The notes under the pieces are model-generated. The model had not been told where the DNA came from. It ran no database searches and saw only the letters and a list, made by a program, of their open reading frames with translations. From assembly GCA_016791285.1 (NCBI GenBank), contig JAEUMX010000150.1, positions 1 to 8,431 of the forward strand: a stretch of 8,431 nt of DNA. Reading direction: 5' to 3'. The stretch is from Burkholderiales bacterium (lineage in GTDB: Bacteria > Pseudomonadota > Gammaproteobacteria > Burkholderiales > JAEUMW01). Positions 1 to 7,565 of the stretch are shown piece after piece. Position 1 is the first letter of the stretch; each line of letters begins with the position of its first letter. The position numbers were made by a program, and so were the translations under genes.

Positions 1-527
1 ACTTCGACGGTCTTGACGCTGATCACCAAGTCTTCGGCGATGACCCGGTTGGGCTTGCCGGCCATGACCCGCTCGAGCACTTCCCGCTCCCGTGGAGTGA
101 GGGAGGCGAGGCGGCACGCTACCCCCTGCCGCTCGCTCACGCGTCGTCGCTGTTCCGCATTGCGCGCGAGACATTCCCGGATCAGGGACAGGATCCGGTT
201 GTAGTCAAACGGCTTCTCGACGAAATCGACGGCACCGGCCTTGACGGCGGCTACAGCCTGGGAGACGTTGCCCTCGCCGGTCACGAAAACGATCGGAACG
301 TCGACGCCGCGTTGGGCAAGGTGTTTCTGGAGCTCTAGACCGGACATGTCGGGCATGCGCAGGTCGAGCACCACGCAGCCCGGCTGATCGACGCGCACGG
401 CGAGCAGGAAGTCCTGCGCACACCGAAAAACCTCTACCGGGATGCCGTTGGTCGAAAGCAGCCAGCGGAAAAGCTCGCGGGTGGATTCGTCGTCGTCGAC
501 GACGAAGACCGTCGGCCTGCGATTCAT
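1..527 (-). CDS. FixJ-type LuxR-family response regulator, partial (C-terminus beyond window)
   Basis: This is a two-component transcription regulator, expected to bind DNA when phosphorylated. Read from the ATG at 527, the receiver domain fills about residues 5-120. The acidic triad DDD is at 11-13, the phosphoacceptor is D55 in VVLDLRMPDMSG, the switch threonine is T83 in FVTGEG, and the conserved lysine is K105 in VEKPF. The LuxR/FixJ helix-turn-helix follows, with LTPREREVLERVMAGKPN and then a recognition-helix segment ending KTVEV at the window edge. Family members have about 200-215 residues, so roughly 30 are missing. The receiver resembles FixJ/TtrR/StyR regulators rather than the NarL-type ErdR/CrbR regulators. 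An in-frame ATG at 542 would add five residues, and neither start has a strong Shine-Dalgarno. The gene follows the CBS/DUF294 gene after 149 bases that hold a candidate promoter, so it may be transcribed separately. A partnership with the upstream symporter-kinase is inferred from position only. Confidence 0.93.
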   Translation of the reverse strand, partial: MNRRPTVFVVDDDESTRELFRWLLSTNGIPVEVFRCAQDFLLAVRVDQPGCVVLDLRMPDMSGLELQKHLAQRGVDVPIVFVTGEGNVSQAVAAVKAGAVDFVEKPFDYNRILSLIRECLARNAEQRRRVSERQGVACRLASLTPREREVLERVMAGKPNRVIAEDLVISVKTVE

Positions 528-580
528 ACCCGGTGTCGGCATGTGTCCGATGTCAGCGGTCCCCTCGGAACGTTGGAGAA

Positions 581-610
581 ATTGTATATCCGCATAATTC
601 TAGTTGTCGG
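581..610 (-). promoter_or_regulatory. candidate sigma70-type promoter for the FixJ-type regulator
   Basis: On the minus strand, TACAAT (586-581) matches five of six bases of the -10 consensus. It lies 18 bases after CCGACA (610-605), which matches four of six bases of the -35 consensus. It sits in the most AT-rich patch of an otherwise G+C-rich window, 54 bases before the regulator's ATG at 527. This is a by-eye match only. Confidence 0.35.
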
Positions 611-676
611 CCCAATTTGCCTCTCGTCGTCTGACGGACGGACCAGCTCTGTCCCGCCGGCAACTCGATGCAAGGC

Positions 677-2191
677 CTACAGCCGGTAGTCGAGCGCGAG
701 GCGAGCTTGCACTTTCTTCGCCTGCCGCAGCGACTCCTTCAGCATCAGCCGGTCGAGCTCGTGCAGCCGGTACGGGTCGAGGCGATTGGTCATGGGCCTG
801 CCGCCGACATACTGAAGATGCTGATGCTCGAGACGCAGGCGCTGCAGAACCAGGAACGAGTCGACCCAGGCTTCCGCTTCGCGGCTCGGCACGTCGACGA
901 GCGGGGCGGCGAGGCGCAGACGTCCCAGCGTATTCGTCTCGGCTACGCCGGACGCAAGGCTGAAGATGCGCGCGGCGTCGACGAAAAGCGCCGTACCATG
1001 AACCTTGATGTCGAGGGTGCGGGTTTCGTCACCCTCGCCGTCGAGGACGAAGTCGCGGATGTGCCCGATGGGCGGCTGGTTGCGCAGGGCGTTGGCAGCC
1101 ATCTGGTGGAGAAACCGCCCGTTGGCTCGCGTTGCCTCCAGCAGCCATCCCTTCAGTGCGCCCACCAGCGAGGTATCGCCATGGAGTGCGCGCAGGTCGA
1201 AGAAAATCGACCCGTTCAGCAGTGCCTCCGGGTCTCCCGCGCTGAGCCACTGGCGGAAGCGCCGGCGCCACTCCTCCAGCGTGAGACAGCACGCCGGGTT
1301 GCCGCTCATGATGTTGCCCCGGCAAAGCGGAAAACCGCAGTCCGCGAGCGCCTGGTTGGCCCGCTGCGCGAGCGGGAGCAGGGTGTTGCGGGCGCCTTCC
1401 GTGTCCATGCCCGTTGGCGGGTCGAAAACGATGGCGCTGTCCTGGTCCGTCGCGAAGGTCTGCTCCAGGCGACCCTCGCTGCCGAGGGCGATCCAGCACC
1501 ACCGGATACCTCGGAGGAGGTCATGATCGCCGAAGGTGAGCTCGATCACGCGCTGCGTCAGCTGGTCGTTGAGCGAGGCGATGAGCTCCGTGAGCTGTTC
1601 GACCCCGGTTCCTTGCGTCAGCATGTCGTGGGCGAGCTTCTGGATCTCGGCGCCGCAGTGTTTGAGACCCTCCAGGTCGTGCACCGCCCTGATCTCCGCG
1701 GACAGGTGGCGCACCCCGATGCGCTGCGGATGGAAGAGATCCTTCTGCGTCACCACACCCGTGAGACGGCCATCCTCGACGACGACGACGTGGCGAATGC
1801 CGTGGCGGACCATGGTGAGCGCCGCGTCATAGAGCGTCGCCTGCGTCGGCAGGGTCGTGACACCGGCGGTCATCACGCCCGAGATCGGATCATCCAGATT
1901 GCAGGCGGGCAGGGTCACCCGCGTCAGGACATCGGGAAGCGTGAGGATGCCGATCGGGTGCGACTGCCCGTCGACCACTATGATCGAACCGATGCGATGG
2001 CGGTTCATCGCCTCCAGCGCCGACCGGATCGGAGTATCGGCCCAGCAGGAGACCGGCTCGCGCTGCAGAAACTCGGAAAGGGGACTGTGGATGAAGGGCA
2101 GGCGGGTGCTGCGCTCGGCCAGCAAAGAGGTGGATTCGCGATCTCCGGGATCGAACGGGCTGTCGTTACCGGTGGTGAAGTCCGCACTCAT
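677..2191 (-). CDS. CBS-domain protein with DUF294 nucleotidyltransferase-like domain
   Basis: The 504-residue soluble protein has four parts. Residues 1-37 are a variable leader. Two CBS motifs follow at about 38-95 (FLQREPV..., HRIGSIIVVD) and 101-158 (ISGVMTAG..., HGIRHVVVVEDGRLTGVVTQKDL), a pair that in this family binds adenine nucleotides. A DUF294/GlnD-type nucleotidyltransferase-like domain covers about 165-300, with LGSEGRLEQT at 236-245 and the paired acidic residues in DQDSAIV at 249-255. The DUF294 C-terminal substrate-binding-like helical domain covers about 335-495. The GS...D-x-D motif is intact, so catalysis is possible, but no substrate is established for this family. Many homologues carry an N-terminal cyclic-nucleotide-binding domain; here there is none. 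The start is the ATG at 2191, preceded directly by CCGAGG, a Shine-Dalgarno-like run with almost no spacing. No other ATG, GTG or TTG lies upstream in frame before the preceding gene's end. It begins 31 bases after the exonuclease fusion and is probably the last gene of that operon. Such proteins often neighbour acetate-type symporters. Confidence 0.9.
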   Translation of the reverse strand: MSADFTTGNDSPFDPGDRESTSLLAERSTRLPFIHSPLSEFLQREPVSCWADTPIRSALEAMNRHRIGSIIVVDGQSHPIGILTLPDVLTRVTLPACNLDDPISGVMTAGVTTLPTQATLYDAALTMVRHGIRHVVVVEDGRLTGVVTQKDLFHPQRIGVRHLSAEIRAVHDLEGLKHCGAEIQKLAHDMLTQGTGVEQLTELIASLNDQLTQRVIELTFGDHDLLRGIRWCWIALGSEGRLEQTFATDQDSAIVFDPPTGMDTEGARNTLLPLAQRANQALADCGFPLCRGNIMSGNPACCLTLEEWRRRFRQWLSAGDPEALLNGSIFFDLRALHGDTSLVGALKGWLLEATRANGRFLHQMAANALRNQPPIGHIRDFVLDGEGDETRTLDIKVHGTALFVDAARIFSLASGVAETNTLGRLRLAAPLVDVPSREAEAWVDSFLVLQRLRLEHQHLQYVGGRPMTNRLDPYRLHELDRLMLKESLRQAKKVQARLALDYRL

Positions 2192-2222
2192 CCTCGGATT
2201 GTCCCCGGCACCGCTGGAGTGC

Positions 2223-4370
2223 TCAATACTTCACGCGCGCGTAGAAGGTTTTCTCCGCCGCATCGCGCGCGTGCTTCAGCGTAAGCACCCCCTTCTCCGC
2301 GAGGAGGGGGATCATCTTGAGGAACGCCTCACCGGTGACGATCGCATCGCCCAGCGCGGTGTGACGCCCGATGACGTTGACGCCCAGCCGCTCGGCAATG
2401 GCTTCCAGCTGGTGCGACTGCAGGTCCTCGTGCAGCACGGCCGACAGCAGCAGCGTGTCGAGCACCGGCTGTGTGAAGCGCACCCCCGTAGAGGCTTCCT
2501 TCAACTGCAGGAAGCGCATGTCGAAAGCGGCGTTGTGAGCCACCAGCACCGTGTCCTCGCAGAACCGGTGAAACGCCGGCAGCACCTGGTCGGCGGTCGG
2601 GTGCGTGGCGAGCATCTCCGGGGTGATGCCGGTGATCTTGATCGATTCCTTGGACATCGGCCGGCGCGGATTGATGAAATGATCGAAGGCCTCCTGCTGC
2701 AGCAGGCGTCCGTTCAGGATGCGCACCGCGCCGATCTGGATGATCTCGTCCCCGGCGGACGGTTCGAGGCCCGTGGTTTCGCTGTCGAAAACCGTGTAGG
2801 TGAGATCCGAGAGCAGCCGGTCGTCGAGCTCGTGCGACTGGCCCGGCTGGTGAAAGAGGTCGAAATCGTAGTATTCGGGTCGGCTGGCCAGCGGTGTCGG
2901 ACCGGCCCACGCCTGCTCGGCTTCCGCGCGCGGCAGCAGCAGGCGGAAACAGGAGGTCATGCGCGGTCGGTCGAACTGGTAGAACGCCTCGCCACCGTGG
3001 CGCGCGACCACGTCGTTCAGCGTGAGCGGGCTCGCGAAGCCGCCGGCGGTGAACGGATCATTCTCGAACGCGAGGATCGTGTCCACGGACAGAAAGCCGC
3101 CTGACCAGATGAGGTCGAGGTGCGCGAGCCGCCCTTCGCTGCACAGGCGAAAGCGCAGGTCGCGAATGCGGATCTCTTCGCGCAGCCGGGTCGCGAGATA
3201 GGTAATCGCCTGGACGAGCGTATAGCTGTCCACGTTCAGCCACAGCAGTTCCGCCACCTCCTCCGTGTTCGTATGCATGTCGAGCCGGCTTTCCACGCTG
3301 CGCTGGACGGCCGAGATCAGGTCGCTGCCCAGCATCGGCTCGAGCCGCGACTGACCCTTGACCGCCCTTGCGTACTCCGCCTCCTTCTGGTCCAGCAATC
3401 CGCTCAGCTTGCCGGCCTCGTCGCTGATGATGTGAGTGAACTGGCTGCGCCGGTCGGCGTCCATCTCGGGAAAGGCGAGCATGTTTTCGACCGCTGCCCG
3501 GATGGTGGCGAGTGATGCGCGCGTGCCTTGCGTGAGCGACTGCAGGAGATCGTCGCGCTGGCCCTCCATCTCGACCGAGCGCTTGATGTCCTCGACCGTG
3601 AGCACGAATCCGGAGATCTCGCGCTCCTGCCCGAACACCGGCACCATCTGCGCGCGGATCAGCGTACCGTTCGGTGAGGTCGCGACGAAGTTCGCCAGCG
3701 GTCGCGCATCGCCCTGGTCGATGCGGTAGCGCACGTTTTCCAGAGCGTGCACCACGAGGTTGCGGTCGATCACACCGAACACGGATCGCCCGAGTCCGAC
3801 GAGTCCCGACAGCGTCGAGCCGTTCTTGCCCTCCGCACCGCCGGAGAGCAGTTGCCTGGCGCGCTGGTTGTACAGCAGGATGCGGCCCTCGACGTTGCAC
3901 ACGAGCACGCTCTGGGTGAGCTCCGACATGAGGGCAGCGAGGCGGTTGCGCTCTTCCTCGAGACCGGCGTTCGCCTCGTGGATGCGCGCCTCGACATCGC
4001 GCTGCAGGGTTTCGTAGCGTTCGGCGAACGCGTTGACGATGCGACCGACCTCCTGGTTCTCGGCGCTGCCGGCGAGCTCGACGCGGTGTGACGGGTTGGC
4101 GCTGAGCTGGATGCGGGCGCCCTCGATCAGCCGGCGCAGGGGCTCGATCTGGCTTCGCACCAGAGCTCGCGCCACGAGCCCCGTGAGTGCGAAGAGCGCG
4201 AGGAAAACGAGCAGCCCGAGCCCGAACGGATCCTCCACCGACGCGACAACACGCGCTCGCTCGGCTTCCGGGATGGCCTGCACGACGAGAACGAGGACGC
4301 ACGCAAGGACGGCGAGGATGGCCGCCAGCAGAACAGCCCAGATAGCGGCGAGCTTCGCCTTCGGGGTCAT
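2223..4370 (-). CDS. membrane-bound degenerate histidine kinase fused to DEDDh 3'-5' exonuclease (DnaQ/epsilon-like)
   Basis: This is a 715-residue fusion. Two hydrophobic helices at about 8-31 and 49-70 should anchor it in the inner membrane with only a short external loop. A HAMP-like stretch (about 70-125) and coiled coil (125-150) lead to a PAS-like region (about 148-262; SVLVCNVEGRILLYNQRA). The following DHp-like helix reads LTQGTRASLATIR, where kinases have HELRTPLTSIR, so the phosphohistidine position holds Q281. The ATPase-like part (about 350-480) keeps the outline but has Y391 in place of the N-box Asn and no DxGxG loop. The C-terminus (about 523-690) is an exonuclease with all DEDDh residues: D529 and E531 in FDSETTG, D617 in HNAAFD, H670 and D675 in GRHTALGDA. 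It would hydrolyse DNA, RNA or short oligonucleotides from the 3' end; which one is not visible. Its ATG overlaps the receiver gene's stop as ATGA, which suggests translational coupling. An open extension to 4550 runs through the receiver gene in another frame and is not credible. Confidence 0.92.
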   Translation of the reverse strand: MTPKAKLAAIWAVLLAAILAVLACVLVLVVQAIPEAERARVVASVEDPFGLGLLVFLALFALTGLVARALVRSQIEPLRRLIEGARIQLSANPSHRVELAGSAENQEVGRIVNAFAERYETLQRDVEARIHEANAGLEEERNRLAALMSELTQSVLVCNVEGRILLYNQRARQLLSGGAEGKNGSTLSGLVGLGRSVFGVIDRNLVVHALENVRYRIDQGDARPLANFVATSPNGTLIRAQMVPVFGQEREISGFVLTVEDIKRSVEMEGQRDDLLQSLTQGTRASLATIRAAVENMLAFPEMDADRRSQFTHIISDEAGKLSGLLDQKEAEYARAVKGQSRLEPMLGSDLISAVQRSVESRLDMHTNTEEVAELLWLNVDSYTLVQAITYLATRLREEIRIRDLRFRLCSEGRLAHLDLIWSGGFLSVDTILAFENDPFTAGGFASPLTLNDVVARHGGEAFYQFDRPRMTSCFRLLLPRAEAEQAWAGPTPLASRPEYYDFDLFHQPGQSHELDDRLLSDLTYTVFDSETTGLEPSAGDEIIQIGAVRILNGRLLQQEAFDHFINPRRPMSKESIKITGITPEMLATHPTADQVLPAFHRFCEDTVLVAHNAAFDMRFLQLKEASTGVRFTQPVLDTLLLSAVLHEDLQSHQLEAIAERLGVNVIGRHTALGDAIVTGEAFLKMIPLLAEKGVLTLKHARDAAEKTFYARVKY
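4367..4370 (-). other. ATGA stop/start overlap coupling receiver to exonuclease fusion
   Basis: The TGA of the receiver gene (4369-4367) overlaps the ATG of the exonuclease fusion (4370-4368). No strong Shine-Dalgarno precedes this ATG, so ribosome re-initiation after the receiver is the likely mode of translation. Confidence 0.85.
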
Positions 4371-4741
4371 GCCGCCGCGCTCAGGAGGCTCTTCACCTTC
4401 TCCAGCAGGTCCTGCGTGGAAAAGGGCTTCGTGATATAGGCATCGGCCCCCAGCGCGAGCCCCTTGGCGACTTCGATATCGCGCCCCTTGGCGGTGATCA
4501 TGACCACCTTCATCCCGCTCACGTCCGGGTTCTCGCGGATCTTCTGACACACTTCGTAGCCGCTTTTCAACGGCAGCATGATGTCGAGCAGGATCAGGTC
4601 CGGGCGAAACTCGGTGACGAGGCGAAGCGCTGCCTCGCCGTCACCCGCGGTCTTCACCTCGAAACCGTTGCGCTGCATCAGGAACTCGAGCGAGATGACG
4701 ATGTTGGGTTCGTCGTCCGCGATCAGAATCTTCTTTGCCAT
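4367..4741 (-). CDS. single-domain CheY/PhoB-like response regulator receiver
   Basis: The 124 residues are just one receiver domain with no output domain. The acidic pocket is D9/D10 (IADDEPN), the phosphoacceptor is D53 (LILLDIMLP), the switch residue is T83 (MITAK), and the lysine is K105 (ITKPF). It therefore probably acts as a phosphate shuttle, a phosphate sink or a protein-binding switch. The start is the ATG at 4741, because MAKKILIADDEP is the canonical receiver N-terminus. It follows GGGGGAAGG and lies 22 bases after the symporter-kinase stop; an open extension back to 5014 lies inside the kinase gene and has no homology-like content. The stop overlaps the next ATG by four bases. 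Symporter-kinases of the CrbS type often carry a C-terminal receiver. The kinase here lacks one, so this gene may supply that function separately (inference). Confidence 0.95.
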   Translation of the reverse strand: MAKKILIADDEPNIVISLEFLMQRNGFEVKTAGDGEAALRLVTEFRPDLILLDIMLPLKSGYEVCQKIRENPDVSGMKVVMITAKGRDIEVAKGLALGADAYITKPFSTQDLLEKVKSLLSAAA

Positions 4742-4763
4742 CCTTCCCCCGTTTCGTTGTTCT

Positions 4764-7538
4764 CTACGCGTGTGCCATCGACGGTCTTCCGACCTCTCCC
4801 GAACGCTCCTCCTGCAACGGCAGCGTGAAGGAGAAGATCGCGCCGTGGCCCAGTTCGCTTTCCACCCACAGGCGTCCGCCGCAATGACCGATGATCTCGC
4901 GGCATATGGGAAGCCCCAGCCCCGTGCCCTGGGGCTTGTCGGTGAGGGTGTCGCCGACCTGGCGGAACTTCTCGAAGATGGTATCCTGATCCTTGGGGCT
5001 GATGCCGATGCCATTGTCGGCGACGTCCACCCGCAAGCAGGCCCGCTCCTGCGTGAGCGCCACCCGCACCTGCCCGGCTTCGCGATTGCAGAACTTGCTC
5101 GCGTTGGAGAGCAGATTGATCATCACCTGTATCAGGCGGTCGCGGTCAGCCAGGATGGTGGGCACCGCGGGCGGCAATTCGACCTCCAGTGCGATGCCGC
5201 GATCGCGATAGAGCTGGCTCGTCGCCGCCACCGATTCCTCGATCACCTCCCGCAGATCCACGCCGACGATATGCCACTCTGCCTTGCCGGACTCGATCTT
5301 GGCCAGATCCAGTACCTGGTTGATGAGGCGCGTCAGGCGCTCGGACTCCTTGATCACGATCGTGAGAAAGCGCAAGCGCTCGGCCACGTCGAGGTCGGGG
5401 TTGTCGCGCAGGATCTCGGAGAAGGCGCGGATCGAAGTGAGCGGTGTGCGCAGCTCATGGGTCACGGTCGAAATGAAGTCGTCCTTCATGCGATCGAGTT
5501 CCTTCAGCCGCTCGTTCGCCGCCCGCAGCTCGGCGGTCGCTTCTTCGAGCTCGCGCGATTTCTCTTCCAGCCGATGACTGTAGGCGATCACCTGGGACGC
5601 TTCGTCGAGGATGCTCATCACCTCGTCGAGGCCGATCGGCTCTTCCTCCACCACCGAGGCGACCATCGCCCGCGCCGACGCCGCACCGATCGCACCCGCG
5701 AGCTGCGTCTCGGCGAAGTGCACGAGGTCGGCATCCGCTTTCAGGGCGTGCGGAGAGGAGATCCCGCGCTGGCGGGCGTAGGCGGCAAACGCTTCCTGCG
5801 CACGGCCCGGCCCGAGGAAACGACCGAGGAGCTCTTCCAGCGCTGGCACCGAGGCGGTGCCGCGCCACAGCCGCGCCCACTCCGAGTTGGCGCCGCGGTC
5901 GAGGGCGTCGACGAAGAGCGATGCCTGCCGGTGCTCCTCCACGCTCTGGCTGCCGAGCAGCGATACCGCGGTGTAAGCACCGATATTGAAGAACATGCTC
6001 CAGATCATCGCGTGCGTGATCTGGTCGAGCCCGTCGAGGCCGAAGAGCTGGAGCGGCTTCAAGAGCCCGATGCCGAACGGGCCCGCCTCCAGCAGCGAGA
6101 TCGGGATCCAGCCCGACTTGGCGATGGCGGGCAGAAGCAGGGTGTAGAACCACACCGCGAACCCGGCCGACATACCAGTTAGAGCGCCCGCGCGAGTCCC
6201 TCCCTTCCAGAAGAGCCCCCCCAGCAGGGCAGGGGCGAACTGGGCAACCGCGGCGAAGGAGATGAGCCCGATCGAGACCAGGGCGTAGGCTTCCCCCGCA
6301 AGCCTGAAATAGAGATAGCCGAGGAGCAGAATGAATACGATGGCGCCGCGCCGGATGCCGAGCAGCAGCCCCGACAGGTCGCGCGCTTCCTGCATGCCGA
6401 GCGCCCGCCACCGCAGCAGCACCGGCATCACGAGGTCGTTGCACACCATGGTCGAGAGCGCGATGGTCTCGACGATCACCATGCCGGTGGCGGCGGAGAG
6501 TCCGCCGAGGAAGACCAGCAACGCCAAGCCCTCCCAATGCTCCGCCATCGGCAGCGTCAGCACGAAGGTATCCGGATCGACGCCACCGCCCGGGAAATGC
6601 AGCAGCCCGCCGATGGCGATCGGCAGCACGAAGACGTTGATCGCGAGCATGTACAGAGGGAACAGCCACATCGCCTTGCCCACGTACTTCTCGTCGACGT
6701 TTTCCACCACCGCGACCTGAAACTGCCGCGGCAGCAAAAGGATCGCGAACATCGAGAGGATGGTGAGCCAGACCCAGCTCGCGTAAGTGGCGCCGCCGCC
6801 GAGCGGAGCGAGCAGCCTCGCGATCCCCGGATCGGCGGCGGCACGGTCGAAGATGTCGGCGAAGCCGTCGTAGAGGACGAACGAGACGAACACGCCGACC
6901 GCGAGGAAGGCCACCAATTTCACCATCGATTCGAAGGCGATCGCCGCCACCATGCCCTCGTGGCGCTCCGACGCATCGAGGTGGCGCGTGCCGAAGGCGA
7001 TGGTGAAGGCCGCGAGCAGCAGCGCGACGTAGAACGCGGTGTCGGTGAGCACGGGCTGCACGCCGACGTTCACCGGCATCACGATCTCCGGGTACTGCAC
7101 GACGATGGTGAAGCTCGTGGAGATCGCCTTCAGCTGCAGCGAGATGTAGGGAACGATGCCGATCACGGCGATGATCGTCACCAATCCGCCCAGGAGCGCG
7201 CTCTTGCCGTAGCGGGAGGCGATGAAGTCGGCGAGCGAGGTGATACGGTAAGCCTTGGCGATGCGGATCAGCTTGCGCAGCACCACCCACCACAGGGCCA
7301 CCATCAAGGTCGGCCCGAGGTAGATGGGCAGGAAGCCGATGCCGTCGCCCGCGGCCCGCCCGACGCTGCCATAGAACGTCCAGGCCGTCGCGTACACCGC
7401 CAGCGAGAGCGAGTAGATGTACGGATTGGCGATGACGCTCCGCCCCTGGTCGGCCCGGCGGTCGGCATAGGACGCGATCGCGAAAAGCACGCCGAGATAC
7501 GCGAACGAAGCGACGACAATTACCCAGCCCTCGAGCAA
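4764..7538 (-). CDS. sodium:solute symporter (SLC5)-STAC-histidine kinase fusion, CrbS/MxtR-like
   Basis: The 924-residue inner-membrane sensor joins a transporter to a kinase. Residues 1-530 form about 13 hydrophobic helices of the sodium:solute symporter fold; LGGLSAATGMVIVETIALS (344-362) corresponds to the helix that in PutP/vSGLT contributes sodium ligands. A STAC-like linker spans about 550-630 (LEELLGRFLGPGRAQEAF), and a coiled coil 651-685 (RLEEKSRELEEATAELRAANERL, shown in part) leads to the kinase. No PAS domain is evident. The DHp helix has FISTVTHELRTPL with phosphoacceptor H694. The ATPase domain has the N-box (N808, N812), DNGIG at 841-845, an F-box-like IFEKFRQ and GTGLGL at 871-876, so it looks active. 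It lacks the C-terminal receiver found in CrbS. The start is a TTG at 7538, backed by AGGGAG six bases upstream and by the first membrane helix starting immediately; the frame closes upstream at a TAA. The ligand is unknown. Acetate, another carboxylate or an amino acid such as histidine or proline is possible by family analogy. Confidence 0.94.
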   Translation of the reverse strand: MLEGWVIVVASFAYLGVLFAIASYADRRADQGRSVIANPYIYSLSLAVYATAWTFYGSVGRAAGDGIGFLPIYLGPTLMVALWWVVLRKLIRIAKAYRITSLADFIASRYGKSALLGGLVTIIAVIGIVPYISLQLKAISTSFTIVVQYPEIVMPVNVGVQPVLTDTAFYVALLLAAFTIAFGTRHLDASERHEGMVAAIAFESMVKLVAFLAVGVFVSFVLYDGFADIFDRAAADPGIARLLAPLGGGATYASWVWLTILSMFAILLLPRQFQVAVVENVDEKYVGKAMWLFPLYMLAINVFVLPIAIGGLLHFPGGGVDPDTFVLTLPMAEHWEGLALLVFLGGLSAATGMVIVETIALSTMVCNDLVMPVLLRWRALGMQEARDLSGLLLGIRRGAIVFILLLGYLYFRLAGEAYALVSIGLISFAAVAQFAPALLGGLFWKGGTRAGALTGMSAGFAVWFYTLLLPAIAKSGWIPISLLEAGPFGIGLLKPLQLFGLDGLDQITHAMIWSMFFNIGAYTAVSLLGSQSVEEHRQASLFVDALDRGANSEWARLWRGTASVPALEELLGRFLGPGRAQEAFAAYARQRGISSPHALKADADLVHFAETQLAGAIGAASARAMVASVVEEEPIGLDEVMSILDEASQVIAYSHRLEEKSRELEEATAELRAANERLKELDRMKDDFISTVTHELRTPLTSIRAFSEILRDNPDLDVAERLRFLTIVIKESERLTRLINQVLDLAKIESGKAEWHIVGVDLREVIEESVAATSQLYRDRGIALEVELPPAVPTILADRDRLIQVMINLLSNASKFCNREAGQVRVALTQERACLRVDVADNGIGISPKDQDTIFEKFRQVGDTLTDKPQGTGLGLPICREIIGHCGGRLWVESELGHGAIFSFTLPLQEERSGEVGRPSMAHA

Positions 7539-7544
7539 GCGATT

Positions 7545-7550
7545 CTCCCT
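7545..7550 (-). promoter_or_regulatory. ribosome binding site AGGGAG deciding the TTG start
   Basis: AGGGAG ends six bases before the TTG at 7538. No in-frame ATG or GTG lies between the upstream TAA (7568-7566) and this TTG, and the protein's first membrane helix starts within a few residues, so the TTG start is well supported. Confidence 0.7.
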
Positions 7551-7565
7551 GCCCGCCGGCTCTGC

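Noticed and set aside
640..676. Possible terminator after the CBS/DUF294 gene (GGAC...GTCC)
   Set aside because: The stem is four base pairs without a following T-tract. I cannot support an intrinsic terminator.
2192..2222. Possible hairpin GCAC...GTGC just after the exonuclease fusion stop
   Set aside because: The stem is only four base pairs, there is no U-run, and the next gene starts 31 bases later, so a terminator is unlikely.
668..2284. Long plus-strand open frame of 538 codons opposite the CBS/DUF294 gene
   Set aside because: It mirrors a gene with clear CBS and nucleotidyltransferase motifs, its translation is rich in R, A, E, H and Q with no recognisable domain, and such antisense frames are expected in G+C-rich genes.
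1857..3104. Plus-strand open frame of 415 codons opposite the exonuclease fusion
   Set aside because: It spans the junction of two minus-strand genes with clear domains, has no motif, and looks like a codon-bias shadow.
4371..4550. N-terminal extension of the exonuclease fusion to an upstream ATG at 4550
   Set aside because: The extra 60 residues lie wholly inside the receiver gene in another frame. The ATG at 4370 gives a proper basic N-terminus followed by a membrane helix.
4578..6182. Plus-strand open frame of 534 codons opposite the receiver and kinase genes
   Set aside because: It crosses two well-supported genes on the other strand, shows no domain, and has no convincing ribosome binding site.
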